From: Sphingobacteriaceae bacterium DW12
Lineage (GTDB): Bacteria; Bacteroidota; Bacteroidia; Sphingobacteriales; Sphingobacteriaceae
Assembly: GCA_000783305.1 (NCBI GenBank)
Contig: JROE01000004.1
Span: 1 to 64,000 of the forward strand
Direction: 5' to 3'
DNA length: 64,000 nt
The notes under the pieces: model-generated
Seen by the model: only the letters and a program-made list of their open reading frames with translations
The model's database searches: none
What the model was told of the DNA's origin: nothing
Shown: positions 8,176 through 17,512 of the stretch, piece by piece
How positions within the stretch are numbered: the stretch's first letter is position 1
How the letters are laid out: each line of letters opens with the position of its first letter
Program-made: the position numbers and the translations under genes

Positions 8176-8784
8176 ATGAAGTTTCAAATTCACAACGAAA
8201 AGATACATGATCTAATTATCCTTTCTATCCGCTGCTTGTTAGCTCTTATCTTCTTGTCATACGGAATAGGAAAATTGTCCAATGGTCAATTTGGAAATCT
8301 AACGACGAAAGAACTCTCAACGCCCATTCAAGAGCTTTCACTTTTTAAGGTGGGTTGGTATTTATTCGACCATCAACCGTTTAAATATTTTATTGGAATT
8401 TCACAAATAATAGCTTCATTGCTTCTATTGCACCGCAAGACCGTAATAATAGGTGCGTTGATGCTGATTCCCATCATCGTGAACATCTTGGTGATTGACC
8501 TGACGATTATGCCTAAAGGTCTCAAAATAGCCTTTACATTTAGGCTATCGTTCTATCTGCTTTTTATCTCAGCGCTGTTGTATTACTATCGTGAAGATCT
8601 ATTACCACTACTGAAAAGGCTCGTGAATATAAGGGCAATTAAGCTTGTGCATACCAAACTGTCTTATATGCTTGTACCGGTATTTATGATTCTTTTGGAA
8701 TGTTCTAGCTCTGTTTTCAAATTAATATACATAGCAGCGACTCACCCACATCATATTTGGGAAATGATAAAAAGTATATTTTAA
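8176..8784 (+). CDS. DoxX-like integral membrane protein
   Basis: 202 residues with about five hydrophobic segments (roughly 13-32, 68-85, 90-110, 123-140, 172-190). The first segment carries RCLLALIFLSYGIGKL, which resembles the start of DoxX/MauE-type four-helix membrane proteins (R..L...F...G..KL). Such proteins are linked to respiratory or redox functions, but this member has no defined role. It is monocistronic, ending at a strong hairpin shared with topB. Confidence 0.6.
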   Translation: MKFQIHNEKIHDLIILSIRCLLALIFLSYGIGKLSNGQFGNLTTKELSTPIQELSLFKVGWYLFDHQPFKYFIGISQIIASLLLLHRKTVIIGALMLIPIIVNILVIDLTIMPKGLKIAFTFRLSFYLLFISALLYYYREDLLPLLKRLVNIRAIKLVHTKLSYMLVPVFMILLECSSSVFKLIYIAATHPHHIWEMIKSIF

Positions 8785-8806
8785 AAAACAAGGTCCCCAA
8801 AAACGA

Positions 8807-8851
8807 TAGAGTCTGTTTTACACGTACAGCGTGTACACTAAACAGGCTCTA
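8807..8851. terminator. Bidirectional terminator between DoxX-like gene and topB
   Basis: A long stem pairs 8807-8818 with 8840-8851 (one G·T) and continues as tacacg/cgtgta inside (8819-8824 with 8830-8835), loop tacag. The right arm overlaps the topB stop codon. On the minus strand a short T-run follows. Confidence 0.7.
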
Positions 8852-10963
8852 CACGATATTGACTTTGAAATTTTCAAGAACAAGAGATCCGTCAACTTTC
8901 TTTCCATCTCTACTTTGAAGATTTTTCAAAGGACTTGTTTTCCCTTTCTCTAAAAGATTTTTCATTTCCTTTTCCTCGAGCAGCACACCTGAAAGGGTAC
9001 GCCACAACTTAAAATCACACCCTCTTGCATAGTGATCACATTGTGCTACTTTTTCATACAGGACCATTTTCCCTGCGCTGCATTTAGGACATTTTATCTG
9101 AAGGGTCTGCTTAGGGAGCTCGGGTTCTTGTGTCAATGAAATACGCAACTGTAATAACTCCTTTGTAATACGTATAGTGAAATCTTTAATATGCTTCATA
9201 AACACATCATAGGACACCTTATTAGCCCTCATTTCTTCTAGCTTTTGCTCCCATTTCCCTGTCAGCTCGACCTTGGCAATCGCCCGGTCCTTGACCAAAT
9301 TATAGACGGTCAAGCCCTTATCCGTAGGAATGAGTTTCTTCTTATCGCGCTTGATGTAATCTCGTTGAAATAAAGTTTCTATTGTGGCCGCTCTCGTAGC
9401 TGGAGTCCCTAAACCACAATCTTTCATAGCTTGACGCATCTCATCATCATCTATCTCTTTACCTGAAGTTTCCATTGCTTTTAGCAACGATGCTTCAGTA
9501 TGGATCGGTTTAGCTTTGGTAAATTTCTCCATCAACTCAAGGGCCAAAATCTCCAATTGCTCTTCTGCAATCAATTTAGGAAGTTGTGCATTTTCACTAT
9601 CCGCATCATCAGCATCCTTTTTATCATCATCAGGTTGTTCCAATTGATCTGCTGAAAGACGCCAGCCATATTGTTTGATAACGGTTCCCTTAGCAATAAG
9701 CTCTACCCCTTGCGCATCCAAGATGACTGTCGTAATATCTTTTAAGCATACTTCGGAAAAGCTTTCCACCATCCTCTTGGCAATCATATTATAAATATTA
9801 GCCTGCTCTTTCAACATAGCTGATGGCTTCTCATCCGTGACGAGTAGCGCATGGTGATCGGTGACTTTCTTATCGTCTACTGAACGCTTATTTAGCTTGG
9901 CTCCAATCAAATTGCGACTTATACTCGCTATATCCTCTTCTGCAGTATCAGCGAGATGCTGAAAGAGCTCTTGAATATTTTCGAAAACATCTTCACCAAT
10001 GTACCGACTGCCCGTACGTGGATAAGTGATTACTTTCTTTTCATAAAGTGTCTGAGCTAGGTTTAATGTCTGATCCGCTGAATATCCGTATTTTTTATTG
10101 GCATCTTGCTGTAATGTGGTCAAATCATAAAGCAACGGTGGAGGTTCTTTAACCTCTTTTCCTTCTACTTTGGTGACTAACGCATCTGCACCCACCGTCA
10201 CTTTAGCAAGTGTCTCTTCAGCCAAATCCTTCTTATCGATTCGATTGGAAGTTGCTTTGAATCGAATATTATCTTTTTCAAATTGTGCCTGAACCTTATA
10301 AAAGGCCGTGGGTTTGAAATTTTTATTTTCAACATAACGCGAACAAATCATGGCCAATGTGGGCGTTTGCACGCGTCCCAATGACAGCAACCCTCTGTTA
10401 CCCGCGGCCAACGTAATGGCCTGAGTTGAATTTATACCAATCAACCAATCAGATTCGGAACGAGAACGCGCAGACATGTATAGACTATCGTACTCTGTAC
10501 CGTCTTTCAGATTGGCAAAACCCTCTTTAATAGCTTTATCAGTCTGACTAGATATCCATAAGCGTCTAAAAGGTAACTTTGCCCCCAAAAAGTAATATAT
10601 ATTTCGAAAGATTAGTTCCCCTTCACGCCCAGCATCGGTCGCGACTATGACTTCTTCCGCTTTCTCTAAAAGAGATTTGATGGTATTCAATTGTTTCAGT
10701 GCCCCAGCATCATCTATTTGCTTTCCATCTTTTCTGACCTTTTTTGCTTCTAATTTGAAAGCTGGAGGTATAATAGGCAGATTGGAAATACTCCAAGAAT
10801 GATAACCATAGGCCTGGGGGGTACACAACTGGACCAGATGTCCAAAAGCATATGTAAAGGCGTATCCATTACCTGAAATATATCCATCATTCACTTCTTT
10901 GGCTCCCATTACACGCGCCAAATCCCTCGCCACAGATGGCTTTTCCGCTATAACAACTTTCAT
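8849..10963 (-). CDS. topB: DNA topoisomerase III (type IA)
   Basis: 704 residues. The TOPRIM domain (1-135) contains AEKPSVARDLA and the acidic motif DAGREGELIF (110-119). The catalytic tyrosine is Tyr314 in KKVITYPRTGSRY. A C-terminal cysteine module (CPKC ... C ... C, about 625-655) is a zinc-ribbon of the type that aids DNA binding. The enzyme relaxes and decatenates single-stranded DNA crossings during replication and recombination. Length and motifs agree with chromosomal TopB-like enzymes of Bacteroidota. Nothing nearby suggests an integrative element, where such genes also occur. Confidence 0.93.
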   Translation of the reverse strand: MKVVIAEKPSVARDLARVMGAKEVNDGYISGNGYAFTYAFGHLVQLCTPQAYGYHSWSISNLPIIPPAFKLEAKKVRKDGKQIDDAGALKQLNTIKSLLEKAEEVIVATDAGREGELIFRNIYYFLGAKLPFRRLWISSQTDKAIKEGFANLKDGTEYDSLYMSARSRSESDWLIGINSTQAITLAAGNRGLLSLGRVQTPTLAMICSRYVENKNFKPTAFYKVQAQFEKDNIRFKATSNRIDKKDLAEETLAKVTVGADALVTKVEGKEVKEPPPLLYDLTTLQQDANKKYGYSADQTLNLAQTLYEKKVITYPRTGSRYIGEDVFENIQELFQHLADTAEEDIASISRNLIGAKLNKRSVDDKKVTDHHALLVTDEKPSAMLKEQANIYNMIAKRMVESFSEVCLKDITTVILDAQGVELIAKGTVIKQYGWRLSADQLEQPDDDKKDADDADSENAQLPKLIAEEQLEILALELMEKFTKAKPIHTEASLLKAMETSGKEIDDDEMRQAMKDCGLGTPATRAATIETLFQRDYIKRDKKKLIPTDKGLTVYNLVKDRAIAKVELTGKWEQKLEEMRANKVSYDVFMKHIKDFTIRITKELLQLRISLTQEPELPKQTLQIKCPKCSAGKMVLYEKVAQCDHYARGCDFKLWRTLSGVLLEEKEMKNLLEKGKTSPLKNLQSRDGKKVDGSLVLENFKVNIV

Positions 10964-11056
10964 CTATTTCAATTTTTCTTCTCCACTGCTAATCAAGGTG
11001 AGCTCACCCTAATGTCCGCTAGTTATTCTCCTTAAACTCGGCCTTAACCAAATTTT

Positions 11057-12421
11057 CTAATCGATGGACGGAATAGTAATTCCTTTAATTTTGCGATACA
11101 AATCTATTGCATATACATCTGTCATACCCGATACAAAATCGAGTACAGAACGAATTTTCGCATATGCATCATCTCGATCGGTATAAAACTGATGCGGGAG
11201 TAACGCTACCAGTTTTTGATCGTACGCGTTTTTATTCTTCTTGAGATAGGCCGGTACAAATTCAGCCAATAATGCATTCATGACTTTGTAGCCTGCAATT
11301 TCAATCTGAACAACGGTAGGAGCATTATAAATCTGGGCTATTGATATTTTGGATATCTTTTTCATCTGCAAAACCACCTGCTCGGGCAGTGCATCCATCA
11401 ATGCCATTGGAAACGCTCCGTTGAGAAATTTCTGCTGCTCTTTGAAAAATACATCTACACATCCGTGAATAAGTGTATTGATAGCTTTTGCACGTAATAG
11501 AGCTACGCGACTTGCCTTGTCATATAGGCTATCCAATCTGTGACGGAGGTTCTCTCCTCCACAAAGGGGTAGCAATAAACTCTCGACCTCTTCATAAGAC
11601 AAAATTTTGAGATGATGGGCATCCTCCAAATCAATGATATTATAACAAATGTCATCGGCAGCCTCTACTAAATACACGAGCGGATGTCGAAGGTACCCCT
11701 TTGGATTAGTAGGGTCTTTTAATAATCCTAGTTCATCTGCTATTTTATCAAAGGTCTGCTTTTCGGCAGTAAAGAAACCATATTTCTTGCGGTGGTGATT
11801 TTTCTTGATATGCCCATCTATAGCTGCACATGGATATTTGACAATAGCAGCTAAAGAAGTGTAAGTCAAGGCGAATCCTTTATCATCCTTTCCATTGAAA
11901 GGGTGGGTCAAGATGCGTAAAGCGTTGGCATTTCCTTCAAAATGTGTCAAATCAGCCCATTCTTCAGCAGTAACTTGTTCTTGGAATTTACGTCCCTCTC
12001 CCTCCGTGAAGTAGGTCGAGATAGCCGCCTCACCAGAATGACCAAAGGCAGGGTTGCCTAAGTCGTGGGAGAGGCATGCTGCGGAAACAATATTTCCAAC
12101 TTCTTGGAGATAAGGATAATAATCGTCAATTGCAGGATCAGTATCCTTCATCCTTGCATAGAATAGGCGTCCTAACGACCGACCAACGCTGGCGACTTCC
12201 AGGCTATGTGTCAATCGGTTATGCACGAATACCGCACCAGGTAGAGGAAATACTTGTGTTTTATTCTGCAATCTCCTAAAAGGAGAAGAAAAAATCAACC
12301 GATCATAATCCCGCTGAAATTCAGAGCGAGCTTCTAGATGATCGTCATTCTTACGATTTTCATAGCCCCAGCGCTTTGCGGAAAGCAACTGCTTCCAATT
12401 CATTTGCATGTTATCAGACAT
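11057..12421 (-). CDS. dgt: Deoxyguanosinetriphosphate triphosphohydrolase (dGTPase)
   Basis: 454 residues of the HD superfamily. Metal-binding residues are seen as HNRLTHSLEVA and CLSHDLGNPAFGHSGE, the signature of dGTPases; the enzyme cuts dGTP to deoxyguanosine and triphosphate. Further HD-domain pieces include HFEGNANALRIL and VEAADDICYNI. The start is uncertain: a TATATTTG -7 box ends only 5 bp before the ATG at 12421, so the transcript may be leaderless or translation may begin at Met5 or Met7 (12409 or 12403). Monocistronic. Confidence 0.93.
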   Translation of the reverse strand: MSDNMQMNWKQLLSAKRWGYENRKNDDHLEARSEFQRDYDRLIFSSPFRRLQNKTQVFPLPGAVFVHNRLTHSLEVASVGRSLGRLFYARMKDTDPAIDDYYPYLQEVGNIVSAACLSHDLGNPAFGHSGEAAISTYFTEGEGRKFQEQVTAEEWADLTHFEGNANALRILTHPFNGKDDKGFALTYTSLAAIVKYPCAAIDGHIKKNHHRKKYGFFTAEKQTFDKIADELGLLKDPTNPKGYLRHPLVYLVEAADDICYNIIDLEDAHHLKILSYEEVESLLLPLCGGENLRHRLDSLYDKASRVALLRAKAINTLIHGCVDVFFKEQQKFLNGAFPMALMDALPEQVVLQMKKISKISIAQIYNAPTVVQIEIAGYKVMNALLAEFVPAYLKKNKNAYDQKLVALLPHQFYTDRDDAYAKIRSVLDFVSGMTDVYAIDLYRKIKGITIPSID

Positions 12422-12425
12422 AGCG

Positions 12426-12433
12426 CAAATATA
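12426..12433 (-). promoter_or_regulatory. -7 box directly before dgt
   Basis: On the minus strand TATATTTG matches the Bacteroidota -7 consensus and ends 5 bp upstream of the annotated ATG, so the message would have essentially no leader. Confidence 0.45.
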
Positions 12434-12473
12434 CTGTTTCTAGCTCAAAATGACCGATGAGAAATCCCTCTAT

Positions 12474-13709
12474 TCAGACATTTGACACCAGCTGTCTCAA
12501 TGCAATTTCATAAGCCTTGGAGGAGATATGTGTTTTGTGGGCGCTTTCATTTCTGATTCTTTGAAGCGCTGCAAAAATGATGGCAGATACATCGGAAAAA
12601 ATAGCATCGTCGCTCATTTCGATATTCGACTGCATCAAATAAGCAAATACCCGAGCCATCCCACAATTGGCTATAAAGTCAGGAATAACAGCTACTTCGC
12701 GGTCCGCATATTCCATTACCGGCCCATAGAAGATTTCTCGATCGGCAAAGGGTACGTTTGCACCCGAAGCAATGAGCTCTAGTCCATTACTGACCATTGT
12801 TGCGATTTGATCTTTAGACACCAAGCGAGAGGCGGCAGCGGGAATAAAAACATCAGCACCTACCTTCCAAATTTCCTCATTGATACGCTCGAAAGGGAGA
12901 AGATTAGAGGAGCTCAACTCATTTCGATTTCTATTCAAAAAGAGCGCCGTAATCTCCTCCTCAGTAAATCCCTCCTGACGGATTAACCCACCTACCCTAT
13001 CAATGATTCCAACTACTTTTACGCCTAGCTTGGAAAGGTAAAAAGCCGCGGAAGCAGCCACATTCCCCCAACCTTGGATAATGACCCGTTTACCTTGACA
13101 TCCATTGAGGTATAAAGTGTAGAAATGTCGAACTGCTTCAGCAACACCATAACCTGTTATCATATCGGCGACCTTATACTTTCGTTTGAGATCTGGACTA
13201 TACGCCGAGTCCTCCAATACTTTTGAGACACCATAGCGCAGTTGACCGATTTGATGGATGCGTTCGTTTTCCCTCACATTGAAATGTCCAGTGAGCACCC
13301 CTTCCTGTGGGTGCCATAGGCCATATTGTTCAGTCAGCGGAATGACGTCATGAATCTCATCTACGTTGAGATCGCCCCCTGTGCCGTAGTAGTTTTTAAG
13401 GAGTGGCGTAACAACTTTAAACCATCTATCCAATACCTCTTGCCTTCGAGGATCCGCTGGATCGAAGTTGATTCCAGATTTTGCCCCACCAATAGCAGGA
13501 CCAGATACCGTAAATTTCACTTCCATTGTTTTGGCCAATGATTCTACTTCATTACGGTCCAAACCGGCACGCATCCGGGTACCTCCACCCGCTGCACCAC
13601 CTCTTAAGGAATTGATTACAACCCAACCCTCTGCCTCGGTCTGATTATCTTTCCATTCAAATACAATTTCAGGACGCCTCTGTTCAAATGCTTGTAATAA
13701 ATCTTTCAT
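12474..13709 (-). CDS. Glu/Leu/Phe/Val dehydrogenase family protein
   Basis: 411 residues. The N-terminal dimerisation/catalytic domain carries GGAAGGGTRMRAGL and GPAIGGAKSGINFDP, where the Lys is the expected catalytic residue. The C-terminal Rossmann domain contains VIIQGWGNVAASAA for NAD(P) binding. It oxidatively deaminates an amino acid (glutamate or a branched or aromatic one) to its 2-oxo acid. It lies 177 bp downstream of hppD on the same strand, next to the whole tyrosine breakdown cluster, so a role in removing or recycling amino groups from Phe/Tyr is plausible. Substrate cannot be read from the motifs alone. Confidence 0.88.
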   Translation of the reverse strand: MKDLLQAFEQRRPEIVFEWKDNQTEAEGWVVINSLRGGAAGGGTRMRAGLDRNEVESLAKTMEVKFTVSGPAIGGAKSGINFDPADPRRQEVLDRWFKVVTPLLKNYYGTGGDLNVDEIHDVIPLTEQYGLWHPQEGVLTGHFNVRENERIHQIGQLRYGVSKVLEDSAYSPDLKRKYKVADMITGYGVAEAVRHFYTLYLNGCQGKRVIIQGWGNVAASAAFYLSKLGVKVVGIIDRVGGLIRQEGFTEEEITALFLNRNRNELSSSNLLPFERINEEIWKVGADVFIPAAASRLVSKDQIATMVSNGLELIASGANVPFADREIFYGPVMEYADREVAVIPDFIANCGMARVFAYLMQSNIEMSDDAIFSDVSAIIFAALQRIRNESAHKTHISSKAYEIALRQLVSNV

Positions 13710-13854
13710 GTATATCTAATTAGATGGTGTGGGGGTCCAAAAAGACCACAAACTTCCCGACCTTGATTGTCTACGACTCACTCGCACTCAAGGTTTAAAG
13801 AATCTTCATTGACCTATAGGGGCTTTCTAATCCCTAGCAGGTAGGCAGTGAACT

Positions 13855-13878
13855 TTTTAGAATCCCCTAATTCTAAAA
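13855..13878 (-). terminator. Weak terminator-like hairpin after hppD
   Basis: ttttagaat and attctaaaa form a 9-bp A/T-rich stem around a 6-nt loop, just past the hppD stop codon. On the minus strand the stem itself supplies the U-rich stretch. Confidence 0.4.
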
Positions 13879-13886
13879 CAACTGTA

Positions 13887-15014
13887 TTATAGATTACCTC
13901 GTTTCTCTTGCTCACGCTCTATTGCCTCGAACAATGCCTTAAAATTACCGGCGCCAAAGCTTTGTGCCCCTTTACGTTGAATAATCTCGTAAAATAATGT
14001 CGGCCTATCTTCAACTGGCTTTGTAAAAATCTGTAAAAGATACCCTTCATCATCTCTATCAACCAAGATACCCAACTCTTGGATAATCTTAATTTCTTCA
14101 TCAATCTGACCTACACGCTCAGGTAACATATCATAATATGCTTCTGGTGGAGCACCTAAAAACTCTACGCCTCTAGCTTTTAAAGCTTTTACCGTATTGA
14201 CGATATCTTGGGTTGCCAGAGCAGCATGTTGTACACCCTCGCCTTCATAATATTCTAAGTATTCTTCAATCTGGGATTTTTTCTTTCCCTCGGCCGGTTC
14301 ATTAATAGGAAATTTGACGAAACCATTTCCATTACTCATTACTTTGCTCATAAGGGCAGAATATTCGGTATTGATCTGTTTGTCATCAAAAGAAAGTACA
14401 TTGACAAAACCCATCACATTTTGATACCATTCAACAGTTTCGTTCATTTGATTCCACCCAACATTACCTACACAATGATCGATATATAACAAACCTGTTT
14501 CCTCCGGTTGATAGTCGCTCTCCCAAGGTTCATATCCAGGCATAAAAGCGCCTCGATAGTTCCCCCGTTCAACAAATAGATGAACAGTCTCGCCATAAGT
14601 ATAAATACCCGACGTACAAACCTCGCCATATTCATCCAGCATGATTTTAGGCTCCTGATATGACCTTGCTCCTCGCTTAACAGTTTCTTCATAAGCCTTT
14701 TTAGCATCATCCACCCATAGAGCCAATATTTTTACTCCATCACCGTGTTTTTTGACATGATGGGCTATTGGATGATCGGAATGGAGTGCAGTGGTCAATA
14801 CTAGTCTAATTTTATTCTGCCGAAGGACATATGAAGCCCGATCACGCACTCCGGTCTCCGGTCCGGCATAGGCCTCAGACTGAAATCCAAAAGCCGTCTT
14901 GTAATAATGTGCCGCTTGCTTAGCATTGCCGACATAGAATTCAATGTGATCCGTCCCATTAATGGGGAGAAAATCTTGGGCAAGTGCTATTTTCTCTGCA
15001 AAGGTTTTTGTCAT
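13887..15014 (-). CDS. hppD: 4-Hydroxyphenylpyruvate dioxygenase
   Basis: 375 residues, two vicinal-oxygen-chelate domains. The Fe(II) ligands are visible as His180 (YIDHCVGN), His263 (VQHAAL) and Glu343 (FYEII). It converts 4-hydroxyphenylpyruvate to homogentisate, the second step of tyrosine breakdown. The C-terminal segment with QRKGAQSFGAGNFKALFEA is the lid helix typical of HPPD. It starts 25 bp after the stop of hmgA, so hmgA-hppD is an operon in which product-forming and product-using enzymes are co-expressed. Confidence 0.97.
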   Translation of the reverse strand: MTKTFAEKIALAQDFLPINGTDHIEFYVGNAKQAAHYYKTAFGFQSEAYAGPETGVRDRASYVLRQNKIRLVLTTALHSDHPIAHHVKKHGDGVKILALWVDDAKKAYEETVKRGARSYQEPKIMLDEYGEVCTSGIYTYGETVHLFVERGNYRGAFMPGYEPWESDYQPEETGLLYIDHCVGNVGWNQMNETVEWYQNVMGFVNVLSFDDKQINTEYSALMSKVMSNGNGFVKFPINEPAEGKKKSQIEEYLEYYEGEGVQHAALATQDIVNTVKALKARGVEFLGAPPEAYYDMLPERVGQIDEEIKIIQELGILVDRDDEGYLLQIFTKPVEDRPTLFYEIIQRKGAQSFGAGNFKALFEAIEREQEKRGNL

Positions 15015-15039
15015 AACGTATATATTTTTTTTTCATTAT

Positions 15040-16197
15040 CTAACTCAACCAAGATTTATAGTAATCCTGATCTTCGATTTCCAACGCCTTTTGTGTTAAC
15101 ATCAAGGGTCTAAAAGGATCAATCATGACCGCAAGCTCTTCCGTCTTGGTCTGCCCAATACTTTTTTCGACAGTACCGGGATGTGGTCCATGAGGTATCC
15201 CCCCCGGGTGTAATGTAATCTGCCCACGCTCAACAGATTTTCGACTCATGAAATCTCCATCTACATAATATAACACCTCATCTGAATCCACATTACTATG
15301 ATTATAAGGAGCTGGGATGGATTGGGGGTGATAATCATATAGCCTTGGGCAGAAACTGCACAACACGAACGAATCGGTTTCAAATGTCTGATGCACAGGA
15401 GGAGGTTGATGAAGCTTGCCCGTAATCGGCATAAAATCATGTATGGAGAATGCCCATGGATAATGATAGCCATCCCATCCTATAAAATCGAAGGGATGAC
15501 TGCCATACACGTATGGGTATATCAACCCTTGCTTCTTTATCCTAATCTCAAATTCCCCGAATTGGTCTATTGTCTCCAAATCAAGAGGTCGTTTGATATC
15601 CCTCTCGCAAAAGGGAGCGTGCTCCATAAGCTGTCCAAACTCATTACGATATCGCTTGGGAGTCCTTACAGGTGCAAACGACTCTACGATAAAAAGTCTA
15701 TTCTCTGCATTTTCGAAATCTAATTGATAGATAATCCCTCGTGGAATCACGAGATAATCACCATATTCAAAGGAAATATGACCATACCCCGTTTTCAAGA
15801 CACCCCTCCCTTCGTGCACAAAGATGATTTCATCCGCCTGACTATTTTTGTAAAAGTAGGTACGCATGGATTCTTGAGGTGCCGCCAGTGAGATATGCAA
15901 ATCTTGATTAACCAAAATTGGGGTCCGGCTCTCTAGGTAGTCGGCCTTTGGTTGAATCTTAAATCCTTTTAAACTGGTATGTTTAAGATGTTTTTCACGG
16001 GCGACCGTTGGAGAGACATCATAGGGCTCTCTAATCTGTTTGACCAACGTTGGAGGATGACAGTGATAAACCAAGGAGTACGTACTGGAGAAACCATGTG
16101 TAGATACTAGTTCCTCAGCATACAACTCTCCGTTGGATTTTCTGAAAACTGTGTGTCTTTTTTTTGGGATTTTACCCAGTTGATGATAAATTGACAT
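15040..16197 (-). CDS. hmgA: Homogentisate 1,2-dioxygenase
   Basis: 385 residues of the HmgA cupin family. It opens the ring of homogentisate to give 4-maleylacetoacetate. Characteristic stretches are HEGRGVLKTGYGHISFEYGD (first cupin), PAPYNHSNVDSDEVLYYVDG and HPGGIPHGPHPG (second cupin, metal site). It is the first gene of the hmgA-hppD operon. Its leader is about 195 nt, measured from a TATATTTG box at 16402-16395. Length is slightly below that of proteobacterial HmgA (about 430). Confidence 0.95.
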   Translation of the reverse strand: MSIYHQLGKIPKKRHTVFRKSNGELYAEELVSTHGFSSTYSLVYHCHPPTLVKQIREPYDVSPTVAREKHLKHTSLKGFKIQPKADYLESRTPILVNQDLHISLAAPQESMRTYFYKNSQADEIIFVHEGRGVLKTGYGHISFEYGDYLVIPRGIIYQLDFENAENRLFIVESFAPVRTPKRYRNEFGQLMEHAPFCERDIKRPLDLETIDQFGEFEIRIKKQGLIYPYVYGSHPFDFIGWDGYHYPWAFSIHDFMPITGKLHQPPPVHQTFETDSFVLCSFCPRLYDYHPQSIPAPYNHSNVDSDEVLYYVDGDFMSRKSVERGQITLHPGGIPHGPHPGTVEKSIGQTKTEELAVMIDPFRPLMLTQKALEIEDQDYYKSWLS

Positions 16198-16276
16198 AAT
16201 AGTGTCTGATTTAAAACCGTTAAAAAATTAATAAATTGAGATAGCCAAAAGAATAAATGGCAAAGGGAAGAGGAAC

Positions 16277-16372
16277 TTAATATTGGGCAAACACCACATC
16301 AGCAATCATTGCTCTAGTAAAAGCAATCATGCCTGTGGATACTTTCAGATAATGTAACCCGCTGATGTTCAT
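16277..16372 (-). other. 31-codon upstream open frame in the hmgA leader
   Basis: Within the hmgA leader, an ATG at 16372 opens a 31-codon frame (begins MNISGLHYLK, ends DVVFAQY) that stops at 16277, 80 bp before hmgA. No clear ribosome-binding site is seen. A frame this short can occur by chance; it is listed because it fills the only part of a long leader between a good -7 box and the operon. Confidence 0.25.
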
Positions 16373-16394
16373 AAATTGGTATATAGTTGCTACT

Positions 16395-16402
16395 CAAATA
16401 TA
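16395..16402 (-). promoter_or_regulatory. -7 box of the hmgA-hppD operon
   Basis: Minus-strand TATATTTG in the divergent region between hmgA and the fumarylacetoacetase gene. It leaves a 5' leader of about 195 nt. No -33 TTG at the standard distance. Confidence 0.45.
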
Positions 16403-16498
16403 ACGCATATTTTCAATAACTTTTATAGATTTTGCATATTTAAATCAGAACATGTTTATATTTACCCCAATACCTGTTTATGATGATACTCCAGTAAT

Positions 16499-17473
16499 AT
16501 GAAAATTGCAACATACCTATATGAAGGATTAGAAGGCTTAGGATTTGTTGTCGGAAAATGGATCTACCCAATTTCCAAAACCAACCCAGCGTACCCCGCT
16601 ACTATGGCTCAGTTTTTGGATGGTGGTGCTGAAAGCATGCAAATCCTGCAAGAATCTTATGACCGCATCATCGCTTCCAAACAAAATCATGAAGGAACTC
16701 TCGCTATTGAAGAAGTATCCTTTATGCCCCCGGTACCTCACCCAACATCACTACGTGATGCGTATGCTTTTAGGCAGCATGTGGCCACTTCCAGACGGAA
16801 TCGTGGACTGGACATGATTCCAGAATTTGATAAGTTTCCCGTATTTTATTTTTCCAATCATCAAGCTATAGTTGGCCCAGGTAATGTATACTGCATGCCC
16901 CAGCACTTTGAAAAACTGGACTTCGAACTAGAAGTCGCTATCGTCATTAACAAACGCGGCAAAAATATTGCCGCCAAAGACGCAGATCAATATATAGCAG
17001 GGTATATGATAATGAACGACTTTAGTGCGCGAGCGCTACAAATGGAAGAAATGAAACTGAACTTGGGGCCAGCTAAGGGAAAAGACTTTGCGACGGCCAT
17101 CGGTCCATGGCTAGTAACAAAAGACGAACTCCTCCCATTCAAGATACCTGCTCCAACAGGACATATTGGCGATGCTTACAACCTTCAAATGACCTGCTCT
17201 ATCAATGGTATTCAAGTGTCTAAAGGTAGTTTTGCAGATATGCACTGGACATTTGCAGAAATCATCGAAAGAATATCCTATGGTGTGGAGATATATCCAG
17301 GGGATGTCATCGGCTCAGGAACTGTAGGAACAGGGTGCTTCCTGGAACTGAACGGTACGGGCAAACTCCACTCGCCCAATTACATAGAACAATGGCTATC
17401 CGAAGGCGACGAGATAACTTTAGAAGTAACAGGGCTGGGACAGCTGCACAATACTATTGTTCTACAATCTTAA
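16499..17473 (+). CDS. fahA: Fumarylacetoacetate hydrolase family protein, probable fumarylacetoacetase
   Basis: 324 residues with the FAH fold. Metal-binding acidic residues lie in LDFELEVAIVIN and the catalytic region includes GYMIMNDFSARALQMEE. GSGTVGTGCFLEL and GDEITLEVTGLG mark the C-terminal half. In the tyrosine pathway it splits fumarylacetoacetate into fumarate and acetoacetate. It is divergent from hmgA and shares the control region with it, which strongly supports that role over other FAH-family reactions. The next gene starts 39 bp downstream, so the two form an operon. Confidence 0.92.
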   Translation: MKIATYLYEGLEGLGFVVGKWIYPISKTNPAYPATMAQFLDGGAESMQILQESYDRIIASKQNHEGTLAIEEVSFMPPVPHPTSLRDAYAFRQHVATSRRNRGLDMIPEFDKFPVFYFSNHQAIVGPGNVYCMPQHFEKLDFELEVAIVINKRGKNIAAKDADQYIAGYMIMNDFSARALQMEEMKLNLGPAKGKDFATAIGPWLVTKDELLPFKIPAPTGHIGDAYNLQMTCSINGIQVSKGSFADMHWTFAEIIERISYGVEIYPGDVIGSGTVGTGCFLELNGTGKLHSPNYIEQWLSEGDEITLEVTGLGQLHNTIVLQS

Positions 17474-17512
17474 TTAAGAAATCTACATTCTAATTTTCCA
17501 ACTATACGCTAC

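Noticed and set aside
8849-10963. Topoisomerase III as marker of an integrative conjugative element
   Set aside because: No mobilisation, tra or integrase genes or attachment repeats nearby; neighbours are housekeeping genes with the same base composition.
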